Below are positions 21,081-30,184 of a stretch of DNA of 64,000 bases, piece by piece. The translations under genes and the position numbers were made by a program. The DNA is taken from the NCBI RefSeq assembly GCF_008933115.1, contig NZ_WBVO01000007.1, positions 1 through 64,000 of the forward strand. The letters run 5' to 3'. Positions within the stretch are counted from its first letter, which is position 1. Each line of letters opens with the position of its first letter. A model generated the notes under the pieces. The model was not told the origin of the DNA, made no database searches, and was given only the letters and a program-made list of their open reading frames with translations. The stretch comes from Phaeocystidibacter luteus. GTDB lineage: Bacteria; Bacteroidota; Bacteroidia; Flavobacteriales; Schleiferiaceae.

Positions 21081-21740
21081 TTAGTAGTGGAAGATGCCAC
21101 CCGTTGTCGGTTTCGCGTTGATTGTAATTGTTGCTGGAGTTACGCCAGACACATCAGCGTCACAACTGTTAGCGTCGCTTACGCTTACTACACTAATTGT
21201 GTGTGTACCTGGAGTGAATACCCCTACTACTACAGTTGCAGTAGCATTGTTAACCGTATAGTTGTACGTATTGGTACCGTCTGAAAGCGTTACGTCCCAA
21301 GGTGCTGTACCTGTCAAAGTAAGGTTCACACTTGATGAATCGTTTTCGCAGACAATATCACCCGTAAGGGAAATAGTTGGTAGTGGATTGAGAACGATGT
21401 CCAAGAACACGGTATCACCGTAACAGCCATCAGCACTTTGCTCAACGGCATAAATACGAGTAGTACCTGAAGTGCTTCCCCAATCGATTTCAATTTCTGC
21501 ATTGTTTGCACTCACTGAGTTGTCAATTGTACCTAGCGCTGAAAAACCGCTAGCAAATCCCCAAGTGAAGTTTGAACTTGCACTTGCGCCAGTGATGCCA
21601 TAAGTTACGTCTTGAGTTTCAACACAAACTGTGTCTGTTGCTGTAGATTGTGCCGATGCGGCTACTGAGATTAGCCAGAACAATCCAACGAAGAATGCTG
21701 TGCCTTTCCAATTTGAAGTGAGTGTAGTTAAAGTTCTCAT
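21081..21740 (-). CDS. Secreted Ig/PKD-like protein ending in KPTTGGIFHY, partner of the type B gene
   Basis: This 219-residue exported protein starts at the ATG at 21740 (MRTLTTLTSNWKGTAFFV, cleavage after AASAQ). It is beta-rich, with Ig/PKD-like segments similar to the next gene: both share the motif CxGDTVF (DGCYGDTVFLDIVLNPLPTISL here, DGCIGDTVFAEVFVAEPS there). It has no T9SS C-terminal domain and ends abruptly with NAKPTTGGIFHY. The paralogous middle parts and the 38-nt spacing suggest the two proteins act together at the cell surface, perhaps as subunits of one structure; this is inference. The upstream region holds four copies of a 9-mer (21893-21983). Confidence 0.8.
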   Translation of the reverse strand: MRTLTTLTSNWKGTAFFVGLFWLISVAASAQSTATDTVCVETQDVTYGITGASASSNFTWGFASGFSALGTIDNSVSANNAEIEIDWGSTSGTTRIYAVEQSADGCYGDTVFLDIVLNPLPTISLTGDIVCENDSSSVNLTLTGTAPWDVTLSDGTNTYNYTVNNATATVVVGVFTPGTHTISVVSVSDANSCDADVSGVTPATITINAKPTTGGIFHY

Positions 21741-21892
21741 TTCGGGTGGTTTTTGGGTTTTGGATGAAAAAATAATTAGCAATCCAGGTCTCACTTACGA
21801 GCCAATTTGACTCTGCGGTTTTCAAAACGGTTAGATTTTTTTCTTCCGCTGTACTAAAGTGCCACCCTTACACGCCCTGCACAACAAGACCT

Positions 21893-21983
21893 TTCCTACA
21901 AGAGAACCCCTATTTGTAGGAATATCCTGAGTAGGTGATGAGAATTCCTACAAAACTCAGTCCCAATCAGCATATTCCTACAA
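21893..21983. repeat. Four copies of TTCCTACAA upstream of the surface-protein operon
   Basis: TTCCTACAA is found at 21893-21901, 21945-21953 and 21975-21983, and inverted (TTGTAGGAA) at 21914-21922. They lie 153-243 bp upstream of the 21740 start, in a 319-bp intergenic region between this operon and pyrF. The arrangement looks like a cluster of regulator-binding sites. The regulator is unknown, and no further gene is visible in the interval. Confidence 0.55.
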
Positions 21984-22007
21984 TCTCAAAAGTGAAATTT
22001 CGGCAAT

Positions 22008-22037
22008 AAAAAAGGCGAACCTGAGTTGGTTCGCCTT
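22008..22037 (-). terminator. Intrinsic terminator after pyrF
   Basis: AAGGCGAACC pairs with GGTTCGCCTT (10 bp, 6-nt loop), followed on the minus strand by six Ts. It ends the purM-prfA-pyrF operon. Confidence 0.85.
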
Positions 22038-22059
22038 GGAATTTTGAGGGGTGCTAGAC

Positions 22060-22875
22060 CTACATATTGGCCTTCATTTCATCCCTCAATTTTTTTGCAG
22101 AATTTGCTGCTTGTAATGCAAAGTCTTCTCCATCGGAAGCATAAATCACACCGCGCGAGGCGTTGATCAACAAGCCATAATCTCCAGGAATCATCCCTCC
22201 TTTAATCACGTCGCTGGCCGAACCTCCTTGAGCCCCTACTCCCGGAACGAGGAAGAACGTAGTGGGATACTTTTCGCGAAGCTTGGCCAGTTCATCGGGA
22301 CGAGTTGCTCCGACCACAAACATCAGCTCATCATCTGAAAACCAAGAGTGTACCTTGTCCATAACGGCTGTATGAACGTACTCTCCAGATTGAAGCATCA
22401 GCTTTTGCACATCTTCAGCCCCTGCGTTAGAGGTCAACCCCAACACGATCACCCACTTACCTGGAATACCGCCAAAAGGCTCAACAGAATCAGCGCCCAT
22501 GTACGGCGCTACCGTAATGGAATCACAATTCATGGTTTCGAGGAAAGCCTTCGCGTATCGCTTGGCCGTATTTCCAATGTCTCCACGTTTGGCGTCCGCT
22601 ATGACGAAGTGCTTTGGATAATTCGCTTTGATGTACGCAACTGTCTTTTCTAGAGATTGCCAGCCACTCAACCCATAGGCTTCGTAGAATGCTGTATTGG
22701 GTTTATAAGCCACACAATATTCTGCCGTTGCATCAATGATTGCTTTGTTGAAGGCGAAGATAGGATCCTCCTCGCTCAACAGATGCTTAGGGATTCTGTC
22801 TAGATCCGTATCCAATCCAACACAAAGCATCGACTGCTTTTCTGCAATATGGTCAATGAGTTCTGCGCGCGTCAT
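22060..22875 (-). CDS. pyrF: Orotidine-5'-phosphate decarboxylase
   Basis: PyrF decarboxylates OMP to UMP, the last step of de novo pyrimidine synthesis. At 271 residues it is the longer type 2 form. The catalytic signature is DAKRGDIGNTAKRYAKAF (K and D of the DxKxxD set), and the phosphate-gripper region reads LVPGVGAQGG, then LLINASRGVIYAS. Its ATG overlaps the prfA stop by one base, so expression is translationally coupled. pyrG, also a pyrimidine gene, lies elsewhere in the window. Confidence 0.97.
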   Translation of the reverse strand: MTRAELIDHIAEKQSMLCVGLDTDLDRIPKHLLSEEDPIFAFNKAIIDATAEYCVAYKPNTAFYEAYGLSGWQSLEKTVAYIKANYPKHFVIADAKRGDIGNTAKRYAKAFLETMNCDSITVAPYMGADSVEPFGGIPGKWVIVLGLTSNAGAEDVQKLMLQSGEYVHTAVMDKVHSWFSDDELMFVVGATRPDELAKLREKYPTTFFLVPGVGAQGGSASDVIKGGMIPGDYGLLINASRGVIYASDGEDFALQAANSAKKLRDEMKANM

Positions 22876-23960
22876 TACCCGTAACTTTCAGTTCCTTCTT
22901 TCAATCGCTCTGTATTCTCCGCCATCTTCAGTTCGTCTAGGAACTGCTGTACGTCACCGTTCAAGACATCTGTAAGATTGTGAACCGTAAGTCCAATGCG
23001 GTGGTCTGTAACCCGACCTTGTGGAAAGTTGTACGTTCTAATTTTCGCAGAACGGTCACCGGTAGATACCAACGTTTTTCTACGCTGTGCAACTTCATCG
23101 TTGTGTTTCTGCACCTCCATGTCGTAAATGCGCGCACGCAAAACTTTCATGGCTTGCTCGAGGTTCTTGTGCTGAGATCGACCGTCCTGGCACTCAACCA
23201 CGATTCCGGTTGGTAGGTGAGTGAGTCGGATGGCACTCTCCGTCTTGTTGACGTGCTGACCACCTGCCCCACTGGCGCGGAAGGTATCACGACGGATATC
23301 CTTATCCTCTATCTTAACATCTACTTCTTCAGCTTCTGGAAGTACAGCAACGGATGCGGCGGAGGTGTGAACACGGCCCTGACTTTCGGTCGCGGGAACT
23401 CGCTGTACGCGGTGTACACCACTTTCATACTTGAGTACGCCGTATACGTCTTCACCAGAAATGCTCACCGCAATTTCCTTGTATCCACCCACAGTGCCTT
23501 CATTGGCATTGATCAGTTCCATTTTCCAGCCGCGTGTTTCTACATAGCGCTGGTACATCCGGAAGAGATCGCCGGCAAACAAGCTAGCTTCATCGCCACC
23601 TGCTCCAGCACGGATTTCCAAGACAGCGTCTTTACTGTCTTCCGGATCTTTCGGAATCAACATCCACTTGATTTCCTCCTCGAGTTCCTCAAGCTTCTCT
23701 TTGGCTTCCGAAAGTTCCATTTCGGCCATCTCAACAAACTCTGGATCACCACCTTCAGAAATTACTTCCTTGGCTTCTTCAATTTGAGTTTGAAGTTGGA
23801 TGTATTGATCTCTAGCTTCAGCAATGGGCTTAAGCTCTTTGTATTCTTTGTGCAGGCGAACATAGCGCTCATGGTCAGAAGCAATTTCCGGCTGAATAAT
23901 CAGGTCGTTTACTTCGTCGTAGCGCTGACGAATGCCGTTCAATCTATCTAGCGTACTCAT
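22875..23960 (-). CDS. prfA: Peptide chain release factor 1
   Basis: RF1 (361 residues) recognises UAA and UAG stop codons and triggers peptide release. The codon-reading PxT motif is PAT ([17 protein letters not shown]), and the catalytic GGQ is in [16 protein letters not shown]. The N-terminal coiled-coil domain 1 (about 1-100) is intact. The start overlaps the end of purM by 4 nt (ATGA) and the stop overlaps pyrF by 1 nt, giving a tightly packed three-gene operon. Confidence 0.98.
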   Translation of the reverse strand: MSTLDRLNGIRQRYDEVNDLIIQPEIASDHERYVRLHKEYKELKPIAEARDQYIQLQTQIEEAKEVISEGGDPEFVEMAEMELSEAKEKLEELEEEIKWMLIPKDPEDSKDAVLEIRAGAGGDEASLFAGDLFRMYQRYVETRGWKMELINANEGTVGGYKEIAVSISGEDVYGVLKYESGVHRVQRVPATESQGRVHTSAASVAVLPEAEEVDVKIEDKDIRRDTFRASGAGGQHVNKTESAIRLTHLPTGIVVECQDGRSQHKNLEQAMKVLRARIYDMEVQKHNDEVAQRRKTLVSTGDRSAKIRTYNFPQGRVTDHRIGLTVHNLTDVLNGDVQQFLDELKMAENTERLKEGTESYG

Positions 23961-25132
23961 TTAGAATACGTGAATTTACCGTGTTGAGATTCAATTGTAA
24001 GTTCAGCTTTTTCAGATTCCTCTACTCTACCTACAATCTGCGCATTAACACCGAATGATTTAGAAATCTCGATAATCTTCGCTGCTGAAGATTCATCAAC
24101 ATAAAGCTCCATTCTATGCCCCATGTTGAATACCTGGTACATCTCTTCCCACGAGGTTCCGCTTTCTTTTTGAATCAACTCAAAGAGTGGCGGTGTATTG
24201 AAAAGGTTGTCTTTAACGACATGCCCTTTTTCAAGGAAGTGCAGAATCTTTGTTTGAGCACCACCAGAACAATGGATCATCCCATGAACTCCTTCTCTCG
24301 CCTCAGAGAGGATTTTCTTGATGATAGGCGCATAAGATCTGGTTGGAGAAAGAACGAGTTGTCCGGCCGTTCTTCCCGTTTCGCCAACAGGCTCTGTCAG
24401 TGAAACTGAACCGCTATAAACCAAGTCAGCAGGAACTGCAGGGTCAAAGCTTTCCGGATACTTTTCGGCAACGAGTTTATTGAAGACATCATGGCGTGCT
24501 GAGGTGAGACCGTTGCTTCCCATTCCGCCGTTGTAATGGTCTTCGTAATCGGCCTGACCGAAGCTGGCTAAACCAACGATTACGTTGCCAGGGCGAATGT
24601 TGGCATTGTCAATGACTTCATCGCGACGCATGCGTGCAACCACGGTGCTATCTACAATGATGGTGCGAACCAAGTCGCCCACATCTGCGGTTTCACCACC
24701 GGTTGAGACGATGTCTACCCCATGCTTTCTGAAGTCGGCAAGAAGTTCCTCGTTTCCCTGAATGATGGCCGAAATCACCTCACCTGGGATGAGATTCTTG
24801 TTGCGGCCGATGGTAGAAGAGAGTAGGATATTCTCGGTAGCACCTACACATAGTAGGTCATCGATGTTCATCACAAGGGCATCTTGAGCAATGCCTTTCC
24901 AAACTGAAACATCGCCGGTTTCCTTCCAATACACGTATGCGAGGGACGACTTTGTGCCGGCACCATCTGCGTGCATCACGATGCAGTGATCTTCGCTACC
25001 CGTAAGATAATCTGGGATAATCTTGCAGAAAGCGCGAGGGAACAATCCCTTATCTACATTGGCAATAGCCTTGTGTACTTCTTCTTTTCCGGATGACACG
25101 CCTCTCTCGGCGTAACGGGAGCTCTTTTCCAT
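23957..25132 (-). CDS. purM: Phosphoribosylformylglycinamidine cyclo-ligase (AIR synthase)
   Basis: PurM converts FGAM to AIR with ATP in purine synthesis. It belongs to the PurM/SelD/ThiL fold family; conserved parts are [37 protein letters not shown] and VGLASFG. At 391 residues it has the longer Bacteroidota form. It is the first gene of an operon with prfA (4-nt overlap) and pyrF. A TATTTTTG -7-like element lies at 25138-25145, so the mRNA could be leaderless or nearly so. No good -33 element is present, however, and the same T-run belongs to the preceding terminator. Confidence 0.94.
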   Translation of the reverse strand: MEKSSRYAERGVSSGKEEVHKAIANVDKGLFPRAFCKIIPDYLTGSEDHCIVMHADGAGTKSSLAYVYWKETGDVSVWKGIAQDALVMNIDDLLCVGATENILLSSTIGRNKNLIPGEVISAIIQGNEELLADFRKHGVDIVSTGGETADVGDLVRTIIVDSTVVARMRRDEVIDNANIRPGNVIVGLASFGQADYEDHYNGGMGSNGLTSARHDVFNKLVAEKYPESFDPAVPADLVYSGSVSLTEPVGETGRTAGQLVLSPTRSYAPIIKKILSEAREGVHGMIHCSGGAQTKILHFLEKGHVVKDNLFNTPPLFELIQKESGTSWEEMYQVFNMGHRMELYVDESSAAKIIEISKSFGVNAQIVGRVEESEKAELTIESQHGKFTYSK

Positions 25133-25138
25133 GGGTGC

Positions 25139-25176
25139 AAAAATACGAAAGCGCCCCGCAAATGCAGGGCGCTTTC
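25139..25176 (-). terminator. Intrinsic terminator after the OmpA/LysM gene
   Basis: GAAAGCGCCC (25147-25156) pairs perfectly with GGGCGCTTTC (25167-25176) around a 10-nt loop. The T-run (25139-25143) is offset by three bases. It is the only terminator candidate between this gene and purM. Confidence 0.65.
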
Positions 25177-25193
25177 AATGTATTCTATTCTAT

Positions 25194-27713
25194 CTACTGG
25201 ATTTTGATGTACATACCTGCAGGAAGTCTGTCTCCATCTAAGTCAGGATTCAATTCTTCCAAGGTGTCTTCATCCATATCCAACTTGTCGGCAATATCGT
25301 CAAACGTCTCGCCGCGCTCTACTTGGTAGTGCGTTCTATCGAACTCAGTGTAATCTCCACCTGGTGTAACCTTGAGTAGCATACCTTCTTGAAGTCTAAC
25401 ACCTCTAAGGCCGCCGTTGAGTTCTTTAAGCTGACGAACGTTGATGTCGTATTGACTTGCGATACGTCCAATATTCTCACGGCGCTGTACTTCGTGTAGT
25501 ACACCTACAGTCGGACCTTCCGGAACGGCTTCACCGCCACCTTCGCCTTCGGCATCTCCACCGCCGGCAGTTGCATTAGATGGCACATAATCGTCGCGTA
25601 GTACTTTCATATCCGTACGACGGTTAAGCTGATTGGCTTTCTCCTGAAGGGCCTGAGGTTGACGTTTAATCCAAGACTCGGTGAGTTCTTGGCCATCTTC
25701 AAAATCGTCAGAGTACAATCCGTCATAGTTCTCAGGAATTGTATTTGGCTCTTCTTCACCTCTACCTACCGCGGTTAGGCGCTCTGCGGCAATACCTTTG
25801 GAGATGAGGTAGCTCACACAGGTGTCAGCACGATGCTGGGAAAGGATTTTGTTTCTCTCCTCTGTATCGGTGTAATCCGTATGTGAACGAAGCTCGATGG
25901 TAATGTTCGGGTTTCTCTGAAGAATCGCCACTACCGTATCGAGTGCGCGCTGAGACGACTCGTTCAAGTCCCACTTGGCAGTTTCGAAGAGTACGTTCGG
26001 AAGGATAATCGGCACATCGATCGGCTCCATTCCTACATTCAGGGTGATGTTATGAATGAAGTAATCTCCATCTGGATCTTCAACTTTCTCGTGTGCGGAA
26101 AGCGGCACTCCAATGGTAGTAGTACTAGCCTCACCCGCGAAGAATTTCTTCTTCTCGTAAGAGATCGTGTACTGCATGTCTGGAGACAATTGATCCATCG
26201 TGAAGGTATAATACCCGTCGTTGTCTGTGTTTACAGTAATCGGAGCTGGACCACCGGAAAGCGTAACGGTAACCTGAGAAACAGGTGAACGATCTTTTGT
26301 ACTGGTCACCAAACCGCTAATGGTATAGCGAAGCGGCACTAGGTATACGTTGTAAATATCGGCTGCACCTCTGTGGTCGTCGCGCTCCTCATAGGTTGAC
26401 GTCATGAAACCAACTTCGGCAGTACCCCCTGGTTCGAAAACGATTGCGTAGTCGTCACCTGGTGAGTTAATAGGCCACATGAGGTTTTCTACTTCACCTT
26501 CTGGCATCCCGTCTTCGCCGAGCTTTACGCGGAAGATATCCAAGCCGCCCATACCTGGGTGACCGTCAGATGCGAAGTATAGGTAACCGTCGTCGTGGAT
26601 GTACGGCCAAAGCTCTTCACCGCTTGTATTCACCAAAGAACCTAGGTTTGTAGGTGTGTTCCAGCGGCGCTCGCGGCGGTTGAACGTAGTCATCCAAAGA
26701 TCGCGGCTGCCATCCGTTGCACCAGGAAGGTTACCGGCAAAGTAAAGCGTCTCTTCGTCGAGGCTCAACGCAGGGTGACCAACGCTGTATGTTGAATCTG
26801 GGGCGATAACTGCTGGCTCTGGAGCCATAAAGTTGTTACCAGTTACACGCGTAGTCCAAATGGCACAACCCAAGTACGCTCTTTTCACGTTCATACAACG
26901 CGTGAAGTACATTGTACCTCTTGAGTCTAATGCTACACCTGCTTCGTGGTCTGGTGTATTGATAATTTCGTCTTCACCGTCAATCTGAACTGGGGTAGAC
27001 CAAGATTCGCTGGCACTCTCATTTCGTCTTCCGGTAGATCTTCTTTCTCTTTCAATTTTGAAGATATCCGCAAAGTTGAAGTTGGTCCAACCGTCTTCGT
27101 CACGTCCAGTGGCCTCTTCTCTCTGAGATGAGAAGAAAAGCACGTCGGTTTCACGACCTCTACGTCCGGCATAGCGCGGACCAAAATCTGGTTCGCGTGA
27201 GTTGTAGTCTTTACCTAGGTTGGTAACTTGATATCTGGTTTGGGGGTTATCCATCCACTCGCGTGCGTTTCTTGCTGCGCGAACACCAGCTTCACCACGA
27301 GGGTCTCCAGGAGCAGCCTCTTGATAGTTCTGATACATTTCAATGGCATCTTCGTATTCGCCTTGTCCCATGAGGACTTCAGCTTGGCGAAGAATGGCAA
27401 TTGGCCCGTACTCTAAACGCTCTGCTCGGCGGTACTGAGATTCGGCTTTTCTGTAATCGCGCATCCAGCGATAACATTCACCAAGTTTGAAGGCAATTTC
27501 TGCCTTCTCCTCACTATCGCGAGTTTCCGAATATGCCTCTTGGAACATTTCAGCAGCGAAAGCGAACTGACGAGCTTCATAGAGTTCCTGAGCATCTTTA
27601 TACTCATCTGAAACCTCCTTTTCCTCTTGCTCATTGCCGTTATCCTGAGCGTAGGCGGGCAATGTGAACCACATAGATAGTGCAAGTAGGCAGGCGAGTC
27701 GCGTGTATTTCAT
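25194..27713 (-). CDS. PorE-like OmpA-family protein with TPR, beta-propeller and two LysM domains
   Basis: This 839-residue exported protein (signal peptide to AYAQ) combines N-terminal TPR units (about 30-150), PD40/WD40-type propeller blades (about 185-450), a carboxypeptidase-regulatory-like domain (YTISGLVTSTKDRSPVSQVTVTL, about 455-525) and an OmpA peptidoglycan-binding domain (ITIELRSHTDYTDTEERNKILSQHRADTC). It ends in two LysM modules (about 735-785 and 790-839). The first four domains in this order are those of PorE, a T9SS component linking the outer-membrane complex to peptidoglycan; the LysM pair is extra. A Gly/Glu-rich linker precedes the LysM part. No lipobox is seen. Membership in the T9SS is inference, since Bacteroidota have several such paralogues. 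Confidence 0.8.
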   Translation of the reverse strand: MKYTRLACLLALSMWFTLPAYAQDNGNEQEEKEVSDEYKDAQELYEARQFAFAAEMFQEAYSETRDSEEKAEIAFKLGECYRWMRDYRKAESQYRRAERLEYGPIAILRQAEVLMGQGEYEDAIEMYQNYQEAAPGDPRGEAGVRAARNAREWMDNPQTRYQVTNLGKDYNSREPDFGPRYAGRRGRETDVLFFSSQREEATGRDEDGWTNFNFADIFKIERERRSTGRRNESASESWSTPVQIDGEDEIINTPDHEAGVALDSRGTMYFTRCMNVKRAYLGCAIWTTRVTGNNFMAPEPAVIAPDSTYSVGHPALSLDEETLYFAGNLPGATDGSRDLWMTTFNRRERRWNTPTNLGSLVNTSGEELWPYIHDDGYLYFASDGHPGMGGLDIFRVKLGEDGMPEGEVENLMWPINSPGDDYAIVFEPGGTAEVGFMTSTYEERDDHRGAADIYNVYLVPLRYTISGLVTSTKDRSPVSQVTVTLSGGPAPITVNTDNDGYYTFTMDQLSPDMQYTISYEKKKFFAGEASTTTIGVPLSAHEKVEDPDGDYFIHNITLNVGMEPIDVPIILPNVLFETAKWDLNESSQRALDTVVAILQRNPNITIELRSHTDYTDTEERNKILSQHRADTCVSYLISKGIAAERLTAVGRGEEEPNTIPENYDGLYSDDFEDGQELTESWIKRQPQALQEKANQLNRRTDMKVLRDDYVPSNATAGGGDAEGEGGGEAVPEGPTVGVLHEVQRRENIGRIASQYDINVRQLKELNGGLRGVRLQEGMLLKVTPGGDYTEFDRTHYQVERGETFDDIADKLDMDEDTLEELNPDLDGDRLPAGMYIKIQ

Positions 27714-27772
27714 ATGGTTTATTCTGCGTTCTAGACTGTGCGAAAGTCGCTAAAATAGCCATTTGGCGGATT

Positions 27773-27809
27773 AAAAAAAATTCCCTCACCATGAGATGAT
27801 GAGGGAATT
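27773..27809 (-). terminator. Intrinsic terminator after glnA
   Basis: AATTCCCTCA pairs with TGAGGGAATT (10 bp), followed on the minus strand by eight Ts (27773-27780). Confidence 0.88.
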
Positions 27810-27835
27810 ATACACATTCAGAAAGGTCTTACTTC

Positions 27836-30025
27836 TTATCTGGTGAAGAGCATCTCTCTGTATTTAGCTAGTGGCCAGAGCTCATCATCAATCATAAGCT
27901 CCAATTTATCAGCATGATAGCGGATAGAATCCATGTAAGGACGAACCGTATCACAGTATGCAATTGCCATGTCGCGAGTGTCTGCAAGTGCGTTAGCTTT
28001 CTTGCGCGCTTCAATCATGGCTTCTTTATCAGCAATGATTACAGAAATGTGCTTCGAAATCTGTGAAATCATATCCAATTGCTCCTTCGCCATTTGGTTG
28101 AAGCTCTTCTCATCAAATACATCCTTCAAACGCTGAACGTTTTCAATAAGTGTGCTCTGATAGCGAATTGCCGTTGGAATCACGTGGTTTCCAGCGATAT
28201 CACCCAGGATACGAGATTCAATTTGGATACGCTTCTGATATTCTTCAAGGAGGATTTCATGACGTGCTTCAATCTCAACCTTGTTCAATACTCCGTTGTC
28301 GATGAAGAGCTTCATAGCCTTGTCGGTAACGAAGAAATCAAGTGCACGTGGAGTATCACGAACGTTGCTCAATCCGCGTTTCTCAGCTTCTTTCACCCAT
28401 TCGTCGCCATATCCATCTCCTTCGAAACGAATCTTCTTAGAAGCTTTAATGTACTCTTTCAAGATGTTGAAGATGGCGTCATCCTTCTTCATTCCCTTCT
28501 CGATAAGGGCATCAACTTCCGACTTAAACTCGGTTAACTGAGCCGACATAATTGTGTTCAACACAGTCATTGGCTGAGCACAGTTCGCTTGCGAACCTAC
28601 TGCGCGGAACTCGAATTTGTTTCCGGTAAATGCAAACGGAGACGTGCGGTTACGGTCTGTGTTGTCCAACAAGATTTCAGGAATCTTGCCTACTACGTTC
28701 AATTTGAGATCCGTCTTTGCTTGTGGTGAAAGCTTGCCAGACTCTAGGCGCTCCAATTCGTCGAGAACGGCAGACAACTGCTCACCGATGAACACAGAGA
28801 TAATTGCTGGTGGCGCTTCGTTCGCACCTAAGCGGTGATCGTTCCCCGCGGATGCAATTGAGGCGCGCAACAGATCTGCATGGTCGTGAACCGCCTTAAT
28901 CGTATTGATGAAGAAGGTCAAGAACTGCATGTTGCTCTTTGGAGTCTTACCCGGCTGAAGCAAGTTAACGCCTGTATCGGTAGCAAGCGACCAGTTGTTG
29001 TGCTTACCTGAACCATTAATTCCTGCAAATGGCTTCTCGTGAAGAAGTACGCGGAAATTGTGACGACGAGCAACCTTCTCCATGATGTCCATGAAGAGTG
29101 AGTTGTGATCCACCGCTACGTTCGCCTCCTCAAAGATTGGAGCAAATTCGTATTGGCTTGGTGCCACCTCATTGTGACGAGTCTTGATAGGAATACCGAG
29201 GCGAAGTGCTTCAAACTCGATTTCCTGCATGCATTGAATAACGCGCTCAGGAATACTTCCGAAGTAGTGATCGTCGAGCTGCTGTCCCTTCGCTGGACCG
29301 TGTCCGAGCAAAGAACGACCTGCAAGAGCGAGGTCAGGACGTGAATTGTACAATGCGCTATCTACCAAGAAGTACTCCTGCTCCCATCCAAGGGTTGCAT
29401 TCACCTTCTTTACGTTCTTGTCAAAATACTGTGCAACTTTCGTAGCGGCTTGATCGACTGTTTGAAGCGCTCTCAATAGAGGAGTCTTAAAGTCGAGTGC
29501 CTCACCTGTATAGGCTACGAAGATTGTAGGGATACAAAGTGTAGTACCAATTACAAAGGCCGGTGAAGTTGGATCCCAAGCGGTGTAACCTCTGGCTTCA
29601 AAAGTGTTTCTGATACCACCGTTCGGGAAGCTAGATGCATCTGGCTCTTGCTGAACAAGCATACCTCCAGAGAACTTCTCAATTGCATCGCCATCCTCAG
29701 TTGGCTCGAAGAATGAATCGTGCTTCTCTGCCGTTCCACCTGTAAGCGGTTGGAACCAGTGCGTGTAGTGAGTAGCACCTTTGCTAACTGCCCAGGCTTT
29801 CATACCTGCCGCCACTTGATCTGCTACCTCGCGGTCAATCTTAGTACCCAAGTCGATTGCACTACGTACACTCTTGTACGCTTCCTTGGTCATGTAAGCA
29901 CGCATCGCTTTGTCATTAAAGACATGTGAAGCGAAGTAATCCGACACACGTTCGTGCTTCGGGTTGAAATTAACCGGCTTGCGGTTCAGCGTCTCTTCGA
30001 GACAGAAAAAGCGGATAGAAGCCAT
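27836..30025 (-). CDS. glnA: Glutamine synthetase type III
   Basis: This 729-residue enzyme makes glutamine from glutamate, ammonia and ATP. It is the large GSIII (GlnN) class typical of Bacteroidota and some cyanobacteria, with no close sequence similarity to GSI. Features seen are THYTHWFQPLTGGTAEKHDSF, LGWEQEYFLVD, PIKTRHNEVAPSQYEFAPIFEEAN, the ATP/glutamate site FAGINGSGKHNNWSLAT, and RTSPFAFTGNKFEFRAVGS. The start is the ATG at 30025, 32 nt downstream of a consensus -7 element. It is monocistronic with a strong terminator. Regulation by nitrogen is expected but no operator is recognised. Confidence 0.98.
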   Translation of the reverse strand: MASIRFFCLEETLNRKPVNFNPKHERVSDYFASHVFNDKAMRAYMTKEAYKSVRSAIDLGTKIDREVADQVAAGMKAWAVSKGATHYTHWFQPLTGGTAEKHDSFFEPTEDGDAIEKFSGGMLVQQEPDASSFPNGGIRNTFEARGYTAWDPTSPAFVIGTTLCIPTIFVAYTGEALDFKTPLLRALQTVDQAATKVAQYFDKNVKKVNATLGWEQEYFLVDSALYNSRPDLALAGRSLLGHGPAKGQQLDDHYFGSIPERVIQCMQEIEFEALRLGIPIKTRHNEVAPSQYEFAPIFEEANVAVDHNSLFMDIMEKVARRHNFRVLLHEKPFAGINGSGKHNNWSLATDTGVNLLQPGKTPKSNMQFLTFFINTIKAVHDHADLLRASIASAGNDHRLGANEAPPAIISVFIGEQLSAVLDELERLESGKLSPQAKTDLKLNVVGKIPEILLDNTDRNRTSPFAFTGNKFEFRAVGSQANCAQPMTVLNTIMSAQLTEFKSEVDALIEKGMKKDDAIFNILKEYIKASKKIRFEGDGYGDEWVKEAEKRGLSNVRDTPRALDFFVTDKAMKLFIDNGVLNKVEIEARHEILLEEYQKRIQIESRILGDIAGNHVIPTAIRYQSTLIENVQRLKDVFDEKSFNQMAKEQLDMISQISKHISVIIADKEAMIEARKKANALADTRDMAIAYCDTVRPYMDSIRYHADKLELMIDDELWPLAKYREMLFTR

Positions 30026-30056
30026 GAAGAATCCTTTTTAATTGGTTTTAACACGG

Positions 30057-30090
30057 CAAAGATATATTTCTGAAGGGGGTTGAGACCAAA
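30057..30090 (-). promoter_or_regulatory. glnA promoter
   Basis: Minus-strand TTTG (30087-30090), a 22-nt spacer and TATCTTTG (30057-30064) match the Bacteroidota consensus. Transcription would begin near 30052, giving a leader of about 27 nt. Confidence 0.6.
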
Positions 30091-30110
30091 AAAAGATAAA
30101 ATATTTGTCA

Positions 30111-30176
30111 ACACCCTGTTAATTGAAGGGGTGTTCCCAGAAATAATAGCTGTTTCAGCAACACACCCTATCAATT
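30111..30176. promoter_or_regulatory. Overlapping alternative hairpins between the antiporter gene and glnA
   Basis: AATTGAAGGGGTGTT (30121-30135) can pair with the AACACACCC...TCAATT region (about 30160-30176) with a small bulge. The same GGGTGT can instead pair with ACACCC at 30111-30116. No T-run follows on either strand. It may be the transcription end of the tatA-antiporter unit or a glnA control element; neither is shown. Confidence 0.4.
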
Positions 30177-30184
30177 CGAGGGGG

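Noticed and set aside
23217-23951. A 244-codon plus-strand frame opposite prfA
   Set aside because: Its length comes from codon bias of prfA on the other strand. prfA is intact with PxT and GGQ motifs.
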